Shown in pieces: positions 8,773 to 18,009 of a stretch of DNA of 64,000 nucleotides. A model generated the notes under the pieces. The model had not been told where the DNA came from. It saw only the letters and a list, made by a program, of their open reading frames with translations, and did no database searches. The position numbers and the translations under genes were made by a program. Source of the DNA: Woeseia sp. (GTDB lineage: Bacteria > Pseudomonadota > Gammaproteobacteria > Steroidobacterales > UBA11654); assembly GCA_019653755.1 (NCBI GenBank), contig BPCL01000002.1, positions 89,519-153,518 of the forward strand, in the 5' to 3' direction. Numbering within the stretch: the stretch's first letter is position 1; each line of letters opens with the position of its first letter.

Positions 8773-10775
8773 CTAGTTTAAATCTTCTGCATTTAAGATC
8801 GGTTCAAGAGTTTCAATCAATGGTTCTATATGACTTTCATAGTTCTTCCAAGCGTTCATAGCTCCTTTATATATGGGCTGCCTGACTTGCTCAGAGCTAG
8901 CAGTATTGATTGATCGCTTGGTTTCATAGAATTTGAGACATCCCTCTTCCCACTCTAATCCACAATAATTGAGAAGTCGTTCTGTCTCATGTTGTTGATT
9001 ATTAATGAGATTGTCATATTTAAGATCAAGGATTTCCCCAGGAATCACTTGATGCCAATGATCCATCATTCTTTGATATTCGAGATAATATTCACCAATT
9101 TCAAAAAGATCATAACTCCAGGATTGGCCTTTATAGAAGAGCTGTTTATATGAACTGATGCAACTATCAAGTGGATTTCGTTGTGCATTAATGATTTTAG
9201 CATTGGGCAGGATCATTTTAAGAAATCCAATATGTGCAAAGTTATTCGGCATCTTATCGATGAAATAGTGTTTGTTAGTTCTATATTTTTTTGTTGTGGT
9301 CAAATAGCTCTCACCAAATTCAATTAATTCTTCATCCGTCATATCTTTTGCTGCCTTAGGGTATTTAATACCTTGGGGCCGTGACCTGGTTAATTTACGG
9401 GTAAGCAATGATAAATCAGGGAGTTCTTTAGTGCCTTCAACTTGTGAATGGCTTGCTAGAATTTGTTCAATAAGCGTCGAGCCTGACCTAGGCAGACCAA
9501 CAATAAATATTGGTGCTTGGCTTTGACAACCTTTGCCTTTTTTAGATTTGATAAGCTCTTCATCAAAGACCTCAATCAAATCATCATGTGTGACTTGTGT
9601 TTGGACTGAGTCATAGACCTCTTCTTCTCTTCTCAAATCATTACCTTTTTGAAAATGTACCCATGCTTCTCCAAAATCTTTCTGCTTTTCCTTCGCATTT
9701 GCAAGAGCAATATGAAAAAAGGCTTTATTACTTATTGGCATTTGATCATTGGCTGCATGTTCTTCCATTTTTTTTATCTCTGATTCATCAAAAGTATATG
9801 TTTTGAGATTGGCAAGACTCCAATAGGCTTCAGCAAATAATGGTTGGATCTCAATACATTTCTTATAGGCAGCAACGGACTCCTCAAAACGACCCACAGT
9901 TTTCAAAACATTCCCAAGACCCATATTACTGCCCATATGATCTGGTTCTACATTTAGAGCATCTTGATAGGATTTTATCGCACCTTCATGATCTGACATT
10001 TTTCCAAGGATGCCCCCTCGGATCATGAAGCCAAATGGTAACTGCGGTTGTAATTTAATAACTCTCTGAACTGCGTCCAAGGCTTTTCCATAATCATCTA
10101 CTTCAGAATATGACTCAGCTAAATCACCCCAAGCACCTGAGAATTTAGGTTTTAGTTCCACTGCTCTTTCTAGAAGAATAATTGCATCTTGTTTTTGTTC
10201 CATTTTAGAAGCAATGGATGCAAGTAGACGCAATCCATTAACATCATCAGGCTTTTCCTTGAGTGCTTCTCGACATAATTTTTCTGCTTCCTCAACTTCA
10301 CCTCTAGCAAATAATTGGGTGGCACTAGCAAGTTGTTCTTGGATTGGATCCAAAGCCAGAGCAGCTTTATAGGATTCTTCTGATTCTTCTTTTCTTCCAA
10401 GTGCAGAATATATTTTTCCTAGCTTTATCAAAGCACTAGGGTTCTCAGGGGGTTTAATTCTATGGCTTTTCTAAAAGATTCGATGGCTTTGTCTGGGTTG
10501 TTTTGGGCCAGTAAAGCATTACCTAATTCTTCATGCGCTTGAGGAAAATCTGGGAACATCCTAAGGGTATGTTTCAATCTCTTTACTGCGGCCCCAGAAC
10601 GCCCTTGACGGACAAGCGAAACACAGAGCAGCACTTGGAGATTGGGATCTCCGCTTGAGATGCCTTTTAATGAGGTTCGACAAATTTTTTCTGCCATTTT
10701 TGCATCACCTGCATTTAGAAATGCTAAGGCTCTTTCAAATGAGGCTTTTAGTGCTGAAATATCGTCTTTGGCCAT
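8773..10775 (-). CDS. TPR-repeat sulfotransferase (frameshifted)
   Basis: A protein of about 667 residues: an N-terminal array of tetratricopeptide repeats (about residues 1-370, with motifs like 'PQAHEELGNALLAQNNPDKA' and 'AWGDLAESYSEVDDYGKALD') fused to a PAPS-dependent sulfotransferase domain. The 5'-phosphosulfate loop is 'GLPRSGSTLIEQILASH'. The 3'-phosphate site is seen as 'NAQRNPLDSCISSYKQLF'. This architecture resembles bacterial tyrosylprotein-sulfotransferase-like proteins. The frame breaks near 10440, in a run 'gggttctcaggggg', where the N-terminal piece (starting at 10775) stops and the rest continues in another frame; a one-base error fits. There is no signal peptide. The acceptor is unknown. 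Confidence 0.88.
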
Positions 10776-10797
10776 AATAAAATTAAATTAAGATTGC

Positions 10798-11622
10798 TTA
10801 GGATATAGCTTTAGATTCCTTTTGACGATTAATTATCCATGCAGCAATGCATACTCCAACCGTTACCATCAGAATCAAGATTGTTGCTAAGGCATTAATA
10901 TCTGGCGATACCCCTAATCTAACTTTTGAAAAAATTAACATGGGTAAGGTAGTAGCTCCAGGTCCAGAAACAAAGCTGGAGATGACTAAATCATCGAGTG
11001 AAAGAGTGAAGGCAAGCAACCAACCCGAAATCATAGCAGGCAGAATAATTGGTAAAGTGATGTCCCATATCACTCTCGCTGGCTTTGCACCAAGATCCAT
11101 GGCAGCCTCTTCTAACGATTCATTAACTTCAGTTAATCGAGATTGAATAATCACAGCAACATAAGCCATGGAAAAGGTAATGTGTGCAATAGTGATTGTG
11201 TTCATACCCCTTTGACTAGGCCAGCCGATAAAGTTTTGAAGGCTGACAAATAAAAGCAATAAGGACAAGCCAGTGATTACTTCTGGCATAACTAATGGTG
11301 AAGCAATCATTCCAGTAAATAGCATCCTCCCCCTGAATTCTCTTAATCTTGCTAATATTAACCCCGCCATTGTTCCAAAAATAGTGGCAGCTGTTGCTGT
11401 GATTGCTGCAATTCTGAAACTTAATAAGGCTGCATTTAGAATGTTTTCATTACTGAAGAGTTCCATATACCACCTAATTGACCAACCGCCCCAAACAGTA
11501 ACTAGTTTTGAATCATTGAACGAATAGATGATGACCAAAACAATTGGAATATACAGAAATGCAAAGCCAAAGCAGAGCATTGTAAATATAAATGTTGATC
11601 TTTGATTCACGACTCGCTCCAA
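10798..11622 (-). CDS. potI: Polyamine ABC transporter permease PotI
   Basis: A 274-residue inner-membrane permease with six predicted helices and the cytoplasmic EAA loop 'ESLEEAAMDLGAKPARVIWDITLP', through which it couples to the ATPase. It is the last gene of a four-gene minus-strand operon in the order of E. coli potFGHI; its length (E. coli PotI 281 aa) and order favour the putrescine-type PotFGHI over PotABCD. Its start overlaps the end of potH by 16 bases. It partners with PotH to form the channel for putrescine or related polyamines. Which polyamine is carried cannot be decided from sequence here. Confidence 0.88.
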   Translation of the reverse strand: MERVVNQRSTFIFTMLCFGFAFLYIPIVLVIIYSFNDSKLVTVWGGWSIRWYMELFSNENILNAALLSFRIAAITATAATIFGTMAGLILARLREFRGRMLFTGMIASPLVMPEVITGLSLLLLFVSLQNFIGWPSQRGMNTITIAHITFSMAYVAVIIQSRLTEVNESLEEAAMDLGAKPARVIWDITLPIILPAMISGWLLAFTLSLDDLVISSFVSGPGATTLPMLIFSKVRLGVSPDINALATILILMVTVGVCIAAWIINRQKESKAIS

Positions 11623-12530
11623 AGTTCCTGATTTTGTCGTTTTTGAAAATAAACAATAGGCAAAACTAACAGAAGCACCAGAACAATCGCAACTGCTGAA
11701 GCCACTGGCCAGTCTCTATTCAAGAAGAATTCATCAAACAGGACTCTGCCGATCATTAATGTATCAGCGCCACCTAAAAGAGTGGGTATAACATATTCGC
11801 CTATGGCTGGTATGAACATCAGGCAGCACCCTGCAATGATTCCAGGCATAGAAAGGGGAAGCGTGACATCCTTGAATACCTCCCATCTTCTGGCCCCGAG
11901 ATCTGAAGCCGCTTCAAGCAATCTTATATCCAATTTTTCAAGGTTGGCATAAAGAGGGAGAATCATGAATGGAAGATAAGAATAAATCATACCTATATAG
12001 ACAGCCGTGTCTGTGTAGAGAAGCTCTAAAGGTTGATCGATGATTCCTATCCAGAGTAAGAATCCATTCAGTAATCCTTTGGTTTTGAGTATTCCCATCC
12101 AGGCATAGACTCTGAGTAAAAATGAGATCCAGAAAGGGATTACCACCAGCAAGAGTAAAATATTTCTGGTTGGCTGAGGTGATCTGGCAATGCCATAGGC
12201 AATTGGATAGCCAATGAAGAGTGCCAGAACAGTGGAAATGAAAGCTAATTTAACAGAACTAAGATAAGTTACTAAATAGAGAGAATCTTGAAATAAAAAT
12301 AGATAATTATCAAATGTTGTATAGATTGACATCGACCCATCATCATTGTCTTGAAACAAAGGGGTGAATGGCGGTTGTGCAATGATTGGATCGGCTAGAC
12401 TAATTTTTAAAACGATGAGGAATGGAGCTAAAAAGAAAAGCAAAAGCCAGAAATATGGTATTGCAATAATTAAATTCTTCCAGAGCCTTTCTCTGAATGA
12501 ATTATCTACATTTATAAGTAATCCAGACAC
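11607..12530 (-). CDS. potH: Polyamine ABC transporter permease PotH
   Basis: A 307-residue inner-membrane permease with an N-terminal helix ('NLIIAIPYFWLLLFFLAPFL') and the family EAA loop 'LLEAASDLGARRWEVFKDV' in the last third. It carries a longer first periplasmic segment ('FDNYLFLFQDSLYLVTYLSS') as in PotH and PotB. Its ATG overlaps the potG stop codon (TAATG), so translation is probably coupled. With PotI it forms the membrane channel of the polyamine importer. Confidence 0.88.
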   Translation of the reverse strand: MSGLLINVDNSFRERLWKNLIIAIPYFWLLLFFLAPFLIVLKISLADPIIAQPPFTPLFQDNDDGSMSIYTTFDNYLFLFQDSLYLVTYLSSVKLAFISTVLALFIGYPIAYGIARSPQPTRNILLLLVVIPFWISFLLRVYAWMGILKTKGLLNGFLLWIGIIDQPLELLYTDTAVYIGMIYSYLPFMILPLYANLEKLDIRLLEAASDLGARRWEVFKDVTLPLSMPGIIAGCCLMFIPAIGEYVIPTLLGGADTLMIGRVLFDEFFLNRDWPVASAVAIVLVLLLVLPIVYFQKRQNQELWSES

Positions 12531-13630
12531 TAATTATCCAGTACAATTAGACTTTCTTGCTCCCACGACAAATAAACCTCATCTTCCCATGTAATGGTAT
12601 CTTCTATTCTCACTCTATTTTGTTTACTGACTTGGACGATATCTCCACTTGAGGTTCTGACTCGAAATATTGATAGATTTCCAAAATATCCAAAATCCTC
12701 AACAACTCCTTTCACATAATAGTGATCTTCATCACTGGGCTGTTGTTTATCAATGATTACCTTTTCTGGTCTTAATGCGACCGATAGTTCCGTTGAATGA
12801 ATAGTTTGACCAGGATTTTGAATAATAATCTCACCACCCAATGCTTTGCAAGCCAATGCTAATTCTTGCTCATTAGAGCTGGTAACCTTGGCATCAAACA
12901 TATTGATGTTTCCGATAAAGTCGGCAACAAATTTACTGTTTGGATGCTCATAGATTGAATTAGGTGTTCCAATTTGAACAAACTCTCCTTCTTCCATTAC
13001 TGCTATTCGATCAGAGAGCGTCATTGCTTCTTCTTGATCGTGAGTCACAATCACAAAGGTGACCCCAAGCTCTTCTTGAATGTCTATAAGCTCAAATTGA
13101 GTGCTTTGCCTTAATTTTTTATCCAGAGCCGCCAGAGGTTCATCGAGAAGCAGCACCTTAGGCTCTTTGATTAATGACCTAGCAAGCGCTACCCGCTGTG
13201 ATTGGCCTCCTGATAACTGATTAGGTCTTCGTTTTCCGTAATCAGAAAGCTTTACAAGGGCCAGCATTTTGTTGACTTTTTCATCAATCACATCTTTAGC
13301 TATACCGTCTTTTTTTAAACCATAAGCAATGTTGTCAAAAACTGTCATGTGAGGAAAAAGAGCATAGTTTTGAAACATTATATTAACTGGACGTTTGTAG
13401 GGAGGGACGTTGGTCATGTCAACCCCATCAATAAAGATTTTACCTTCAGTCGGAATTTCCAGTCCTGCCATCATTCTCAACAAGGTTGTTTTACCAGAAC
13501 CGGATGCACCCAAAATTGAGAACAGTTCCCCTTTCTTGATATCAAGATCTACTTTATTGACAGCAATAACATCACCAAAATGCTTACTAATTTCTCTTAT
13601 TTGAATAAATGCCTTTTCATTCTCACTCAT
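12530..13630 (-). CDS. potG: Polyamine ABC transporter ATP-binding protein PotG
   Basis: A 366-residue ATPase that powers the importer. All motifs are intact: Walker A 'GASGSGKTT' near residue 41, Q-loop region 'MFQNYALFPHMTVFDN', signature 'LSGGQSQRVALARSL', Walker B 'VLLLDEPLAALD' and the H-loop 'VTHDQEEAMTLSDR'. The C-terminal third is a TOBE-like regulatory beta domain ('VALRPEKVIID'). The ATG at 13630 has AAGAGA upstream and lies 12 bases after potF. Downstream it overlaps potH by one base. Confidence 0.9.
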   Translation of the reverse strand: MSENEKAFIQIREISKHFGDVIAVNKVDLDIKKGELFSILGASGSGKTTLLRMMAGLEIPTEGKIFIDGVDMTNVPPYKRPVNIMFQNYALFPHMTVFDNIAYGLKKDGIAKDVIDEKVNKMLALVKLSDYGKRRPNQLSGGQSQRVALARSLIKEPKVLLLDEPLAALDKKLRQSTQFELIDIQEELGVTFVIVTHDQEEAMTLSDRIAVMEEGEFVQIGTPNSIYEHPNSKFVADFIGNINMFDAKVTSSNEQELALACKALGGEIIIQNPGQTIHSTELSVALRPEKVIIDKQQPSDEDHYYVKGVVEDFGYFGNLSIFRVRTSSGDIVQVSKQNRVRIEDTITWEDEVYLSWEQESLIVLDN

Positions 13631-13642
13631 GATAAATCTCTT

Positions 13643-14737
13643 TTATTCTTCTCTTTTTTGACCTGTTTTGAATCTAGTATATATTCTAGTCTTGATTCTG
13701 TTGTATTTTGGTGGATCAACTTCAGTTAGTGATAAGCGACTCATTACTTCTTCTGTTGGATATATGGCAGCATCCTCTTTTATGCCTTCTTTAAGGAATT
13801 TATCGGCAGCTGGGATAGGGCTGGCATAATGAGTCAGGTTAACAAAATCTGCACTGACTTCTGGTCTTGTGAGGTAATCCAATAACAGATAAGCATTTTC
13901 TAGGTTAGGCGCATCTTTCGGAATGACCATTATATCTACCCATAAAAGACTGCCTTCTGATGGCACAAAATACTTAAGACTAATATTTTTCCCAGCTTCC
14001 TCTGCTCTCATTTTAGCTGTGGCATAGTCTCCAGCCCAACTTTGTGCGATGCATAGATCGCCATTGGGTAAATCATTAAGAAACGTCGAGGAGGTAAATT
14101 TTCTTATATAAGGCCTAACTGACAGCAATAAATCTTCAGCTTCTCTAAGGGCTTCAGGGTCTCTTGAATCATCTGGATAGCCTAAGTACATAAGAGCTGT
14201 TGGCACCACATCTGTTGGTGAGTCTAGAACGCTAATTCCACAGTCAGAAAATTTAGAGACAACTTCGGGATCAAATAGCATATCACCACTACCTATGGGT
14301 GGGTTTTGATGTCTCTCAAGAATCATGTCCTCATTGTAGGTAATACCAGTTGATCCGTAGCTATAGGGAATCATAATTCTATTGTTAGGGTCGAATTTGC
14401 TGAGCATTTTCATGAGCTCTGGATCAATTAAGTCATAATTTTTGATTTTTGATTTGTCTATCTCATGAAAAATTCCAAGCGGCATTAATCTCTTGGAGTA
14501 CATACTTGAGTGCATAACCAGATCGTATCCTGAATTACCACTCAAGAGTTTTGCTTCAACAATCTCAGAAGACTCGTAAGTATCATAATTGACCTTAATC
14601 CCATATTCTTCTTCAAAATTCTCAATTGTATTCTCGCCAATATAGTCAGACCAGTTATAGAAATTAACCACTTCCTCAGAATAAGATGGCTGAGCAATTA
14701 GAAGCATTAACAATATTAGTTTAAAAATTTTCATCAT
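13643..14737 (-). CDS. potF: Periplasmic polyamine-binding protein PotF
   Basis: A 364-residue solute-binding protein with a signal peptide ('MKIFKLILLMLLIAQPSYS'), followed by 'EEVVNFYNWSDYIGENTIENF'-like sequence, which is the hallmark start of mature PotD/PotF proteins. The ligand-box aromatic and acidic residues that clamp polyamines are represented by the conserved 'YNWSDYI', 'SSMYSKRL' and 'AQSWAGDYA' segments. It leads the operon, as in E. coli potFGHI. Nearby PuuA-, PuuC- and PuuB-like genes (28.2, 25.8 and 53.3 kb) fit a cell that imports and breaks down polyamines. Confidence 0.9.
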   Translation of the reverse strand: MMKIFKLILLMLLIAQPSYSEEVVNFYNWSDYIGENTIENFEEEYGIKVNYDTYESSEIVEAKLLSGNSGYDLVMHSSMYSKRLMPLGIFHEIDKSKIKNYDLIDPELMKMLSKFDPNNRIMIPYSYGSTGITYNEDMILERHQNPPIGSGDMLFDPEVVSKFSDCGISVLDSPTDVVPTALMYLGYPDDSRDPEALREAEDLLLSVRPYIRKFTSSTFLNDLPNGDLCIAQSWAGDYATAKMRAEEAGKNISLKYFVPSEGSLLWVDIMVIPKDAPNLENAYLLLDYLTRPEVSADFVNLTHYASPIPAADKFLKEGIKEDAAIYPTEEVMSRLSLTEVDPPKYNRIKTRIYTRFKTGQKREE

Positions 14738-14773
14738 TAATAGAATAAAGAGTATAGATTATCTTAATTCTCA

Positions 14774-15655
14774 TTAAGATTCTTTTGAGCTTTTATTGCC
14801 GCCTAAATTGGTCATCAGTACCCCGATGATTATTAAGAAACATCCTAGCAGCTTAGTCAATGTTACTGACTCATCTAATAAGATGTAAGCCCAGAACATT
14901 CCAAAGACGGGAACAAGCATGGCAATAATTGATGTACTCACAGGACCTATGCTCTTGATTAGAGTGTAATAAGGAATATAGGCCAATCCAGTTGCTAAGA
15001 CAGCAAGGAATAAAGTGCTCAGTATGATATATAAATTAAGTCCATCGAATGTTAAAGGCTCTAATGCCAGGAATGGGGTGATTAGAAATGTTGCACCAAG
15101 CATGCTGACTGCTGCTATTAACTTAACGTTTTCAAAATTAAGTTTATACATGTAAACCATTGAGATGCCATACATCATGGCACCCATAATGGCCGCCAAG
15201 TTTGCTGTGATTTCAAACTCCAGTGATTCAAGACCAACAAAAACTGTTAAGCCTATTAATCCCATAACGATCCCCAAGAGTTGCAAAAGTTTAAATTTAA
15301 AATTCAGAAACATCATCGAAAATAAGAAAGCAAAGAGAGGGGTAGTCCCGTTTATAACTGCCATAGAGCCAGCATTGATTTGTAATGATGCGTAGGAAAA
15401 TAGATAGAATGGTATCGCTATATTGGCAGCACCAATGATAAGAATGGGAAAGAGATTATCCTTAACGAATAACCAGTCCTTTCGATTTATAAACAATAAA
15501 CCTAAGACAATTGATGCAATCGAGAGTCTTAAAAAGACCAATCCAACAGGCCCAAACACCGGTGCTGTTTCTTTGATGAATACAAAAGAGGATCCCCAGA
15601 TGGCAGATAAACCAACAATATAAATCCAATCAACAATGGAAGGTTTATTGCTCAA
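14774..15655 (-). CDS. EamA/DMT-family transporter
   Basis: A 293-residue inner-membrane protein with ten predicted helices in two five-helix EamA repeats ('WIYIVGLSAIWGSSFVFIK' at the start of the first repeat, 'NLAAIMGAMMYGISMVY' at the second). This family exports amino acids, nucleobases or other metabolites. The start is a TTG at 15655 with CAGGAG 7 bases upstream. The C-terminal tail is short and polar ('LGGNKSSKES'). It sits between potF and an acyl-CoA dehydrogenase on the same strand. The substrate is not predictable from sequence. Confidence 0.85.
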   Translation of the reverse strand: MSNKPSIVDWIYIVGLSAIWGSSFVFIKETAPVFGPVGLVFLRLSIASIVLGLLFINRKDWLFVKDNLFPILIIGAANIAIPFYLFSYASLQINAGSMAVINGTTPLFAFLFSMMFLNFKFKLLQLLGIVMGLIGLTVFVGLESLEFEITANLAAIMGAMMYGISMVYMYKLNFENVKLIAAVSMLGATFLITPFLALEPLTFDGLNLYIILSTLFLAVLATGLAYIPYYTLIKSIGPVSTSIIAMLVPVFGMFWAYILLDESVTLTKLLGCFLIIIGVLMTNLGGNKSSKES

Positions 15656-15668
15656 TGAGTGCTCCTGA

Positions 15669-16832
15669 CTATAGGTCTTTTAAGCCTTTTTTCAGTAGTC
15701 CGCGTGCAAGAATAAGTCGCTGTATTTCTGAAGTGCCTTCCCAAATTCGATCCACTCTTAACTCACGATAGAATCTTTCGGCTGCAAATTCCCTCATGTA
15801 ACCTCGGCCACCAAAAATTTGTACAACTCGATCAGCGACTTTGTTGGCCATCTCTGATGCGAAAAGTTTTACAGCTGAGCATCGATAATGCAGTGCTTTC
15901 ATATCATCACCACGATCATGGGCTTCGGCTGTTTCATAGAGCATTAATCGGGCAGCCCAAAGTTCCGTGACGCTGTCAGCTAGCATGAACTGTATGGCTT
16001 GTTGCTCCGCTAAAAAACCGTCTTTAACTTGTCTGCTTTTAGCAAACTCTGTGGCTTCCTCAATCAATCTTGCAGCTGCCCCACAGCAGCGTGCAGCAAT
16101 CATTAATCGCTCCCGTCTGAACCATGCCAGTGAGTAACTCATGCCATCACTTTCTGAACCAATCCTGTTTTTTTCAGGTATGAAGACGTCATTAAATTTG
16201 TAGATCGGATGATGACTATCAAAGGTATGAGAAAACAGAGGTGTTCTAACATGTTCTATTCCTTCTTCGCCCATATCTAGAAAAAACATGGCATCACCTA
16301 CCTTTTCATTTTCAGCCTCAATAACCGCTTGCACAAAAAAGAAATCAGCATGATTAGCACCAGTGACAAACCATTTTTCACCGTTCAGCACATAGCCGCC
16401 TTCAACTTTTTTTGCTGTTGCGCTTACATCAAGCTGAGATCCTGATTCAGCTTCAGTAATGGCATAACATTCGTGTCGACTCCCATCCATTAATGGCAGG
16501 ATGTATTCTTTTATTTGTTCCTCGTTACAAGCTTCTAACATCCACGCCTGAGGTTCTGAAAAACACCATGATAACGCGTTTGTGCTTCTTCCTAGGACTT
16601 CCCAAACACAAACTTGTTCCAAGTTACTCAGAGCTCTGCCACCGAGTTCTTTGGGTATATCCATCGAGCTTAGACCGAGGTCAATTGCCATTTGTCTGTG
16701 TTTTTTATCTATATCCTCAGGAATCTTGCCTTCATTCATCTCAGCTTCAACCTCCCAGGGCATGGTTGTCTCTAGAAATCCTTTAGCAATGTCTATCCAA
16801 TGAAGGGCATTCTTTGGCAAGTTAATATGCAT
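15669..16832 (-). CDS. Acyl-CoA dehydrogenase
   Basis: A 387-residue FAD enzyme of short/medium-chain acyl-CoA dehydrogenase type. It shows the FAD-binding region 'CYAITEAESGSQLDVSATA', 'WFVTGANHADFFFV', the C-terminal motif 'FGGRGYMREFAAERFYRELR' and the catalytic Glu in 'RIWEGTSEIQR'. It carries out alpha,beta-dehydrogenation of an acyl-CoA and passes electrons to ETF. The ATG at 16832 has a GGAG ribosome site. It lies 13 bases before the DMT transporter gene and 68 bases after an alpha/beta-hydrolase on the same strand. Substrate unknown; branched or short acyl-CoAs are likely. Confidence 0.9.
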   Translation of the reverse strand: MHINLPKNALHWIDIAKGFLETTMPWEVEAEMNEGKIPEDIDKKHRQMAIDLGLSSMDIPKELGGRALSNLEQVCVWEVLGRSTNALSWCFSEPQAWMLEACNEEQIKEYILPLMDGSRHECYAITEAESGSQLDVSATAKKVEGGYVLNGEKWFVTGANHADFFFVQAVIEAENEKVGDAMFFLDMGEEGIEHVRTPLFSHTFDSHHPIYKFNDVFIPEKNRIGSESDGMSYSLAWFRRERLMIAARCCGAAARLIEEATEFAKSRQVKDGFLAEQQAIQFMLADSVTELWAARLMLYETAEAHDRGDDMKALHYRCSAVKLFASEMANKVADRVVQIFGGRGYMREFAAERFYRELRVDRIWEGTSEIQRLILARGLLKKGLKDL

Positions 16833-16900
16833 ACTAATTACTCCGTATCGTCAAACAATTTTACTCTGATTAAAAATCAGATGTTATTAAAAATTATAAA

Positions 16901-17818
16901 TTAGGGCTTTAGTTCTGAATATTCTGGGATTGGTCTATTTTGCAGAAATGCTACAAGCATCGCATTCACCTCGTCTGGCGCATCTTGTTGAACATGATGT
17001 GACATCCCCTTGAAATAACGAATTGTAAAATTATCAACATGATCTTCAGTGCCCATGGAGCTAGTCATTGAGAGTGCCACATCTTTTTCACCCCATAGCA
17101 TCAAGGTGGGGACTTTTATCTTTGGGTAGCCCAGCTTCCATTGACGATAATTTCCGCCACCGCAAAGCATGGCACGATAATAATTCAGCATTGCTGTTCT
17201 GTTTCTTGAACGCGATGTATTTTTATTCAAAAGCTCCACCACTTCGTCTGAATAATTTTTGCGATTAGCAGCGCCGCCCCTGATTAATCTGCCGATTGAA
17301 ATCCTGCTGAAGACTAGTTCTGGCAGCCAAGGCAATTGGAAGAAGAAGATGTACCACGATCGCCTAAGTTGTTCAAAGCTTCTGCTGATTGCTCTCCAAA
17401 AAAGAAATGGATGCGGCACATTGCAGATTACTAGGCGATCAATAAGGGCTGGTTTTCTCATGGCAAGATGCCAAGCAATTAATGCGCCCCAGTCATGGGA
17501 TAAGAGCGTGACCTCAGTTGCATCAGAAGCTTTAATCAGCTCCTCCACATCCTTCATTAAGACTTCTAACTGGTAATTTTTTAATCCCTTGGGCGCATCT
17601 GTGTTTCCATAGCCACGCATGTTTGGTGCCCAGACCCTGTAGCCTAAGTTTGCAAGATAGGGCATCTGGAATCTCCAGGCGATACTGTGTTCTGGAAAAC
17701 CGTGTAGACACAACACTAGTCGATCACCTTCTCCTTGTGTATCAACCTCAAATCTAACACCGTTTGCATCAACTGATATCGTTTCGACTTCTTTAATTAG
17801 ATCGGATGTAGTTTTCAT
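16901..17818 (-). CDS. Alpha/beta-hydrolase, epoxide hydrolase-like
   Basis: A 305-residue hydrolase. The oxyanion motif H-G-x-P is seen as 'LHGFPEHSIAWR', and the nucleophile elbow holds Asp in 'LSHDWGALIAWHLA' (about residue 106), which is the epoxide hydrolase/haloalkane dehalogenase pattern instead of the Ser of esterases. The cap region is rich in aromatic and Arg residues. The catalytic His is in 'MSHHVQQDAP' near the C-terminus. It is cytosolic, with no signal peptide. It probably opens an epoxide or dehalogenates a small substrate. It is transcribed away from the large plus-strand operon that starts at 18010. Confidence 0.85.
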   Translation of the reverse strand: MKTTSDLIKEVETISVDANGVRFEVDTQGEGDRLVLCLHGFPEHSIAWRFQMPYLANLGYRVWAPNMRGYGNTDAPKGLKNYQLEVLMKDVEELIKASDATEVTLLSHDWGALIAWHLAMRKPALIDRLVICNVPHPFLFWRAISRSFEQLRRSWYIFFFQLPWLPELVFSRISIGRLIRGGAANRKNYSDEVVELLNKNTSRSRNRTAMLNYYRAMLCGGGNYRQWKLGYPKIKVPTLMLWGEKDVALSMTSSMGTEDHVDNFTIRYFKGMSHHVQQDAPDEVNAMLVAFLQNRPIPEYSELKP

Positions 17819-18009
17819 CTTTTACTCTTTTTCAATTTTGCTTTGAAACTCATTTCCCTTTGGATAAGATACAACTATATGATGTATTTACTTCATTCGC
17901 GATTCAATATCATTTATACAAGAAACTAATCTGTGTAATTTTCAGCTCCGTCTTGGCGGACCAAAAATTTTTTCCCTACAACATAAAACATAAACAATAG
18001 ATTAAGCGG

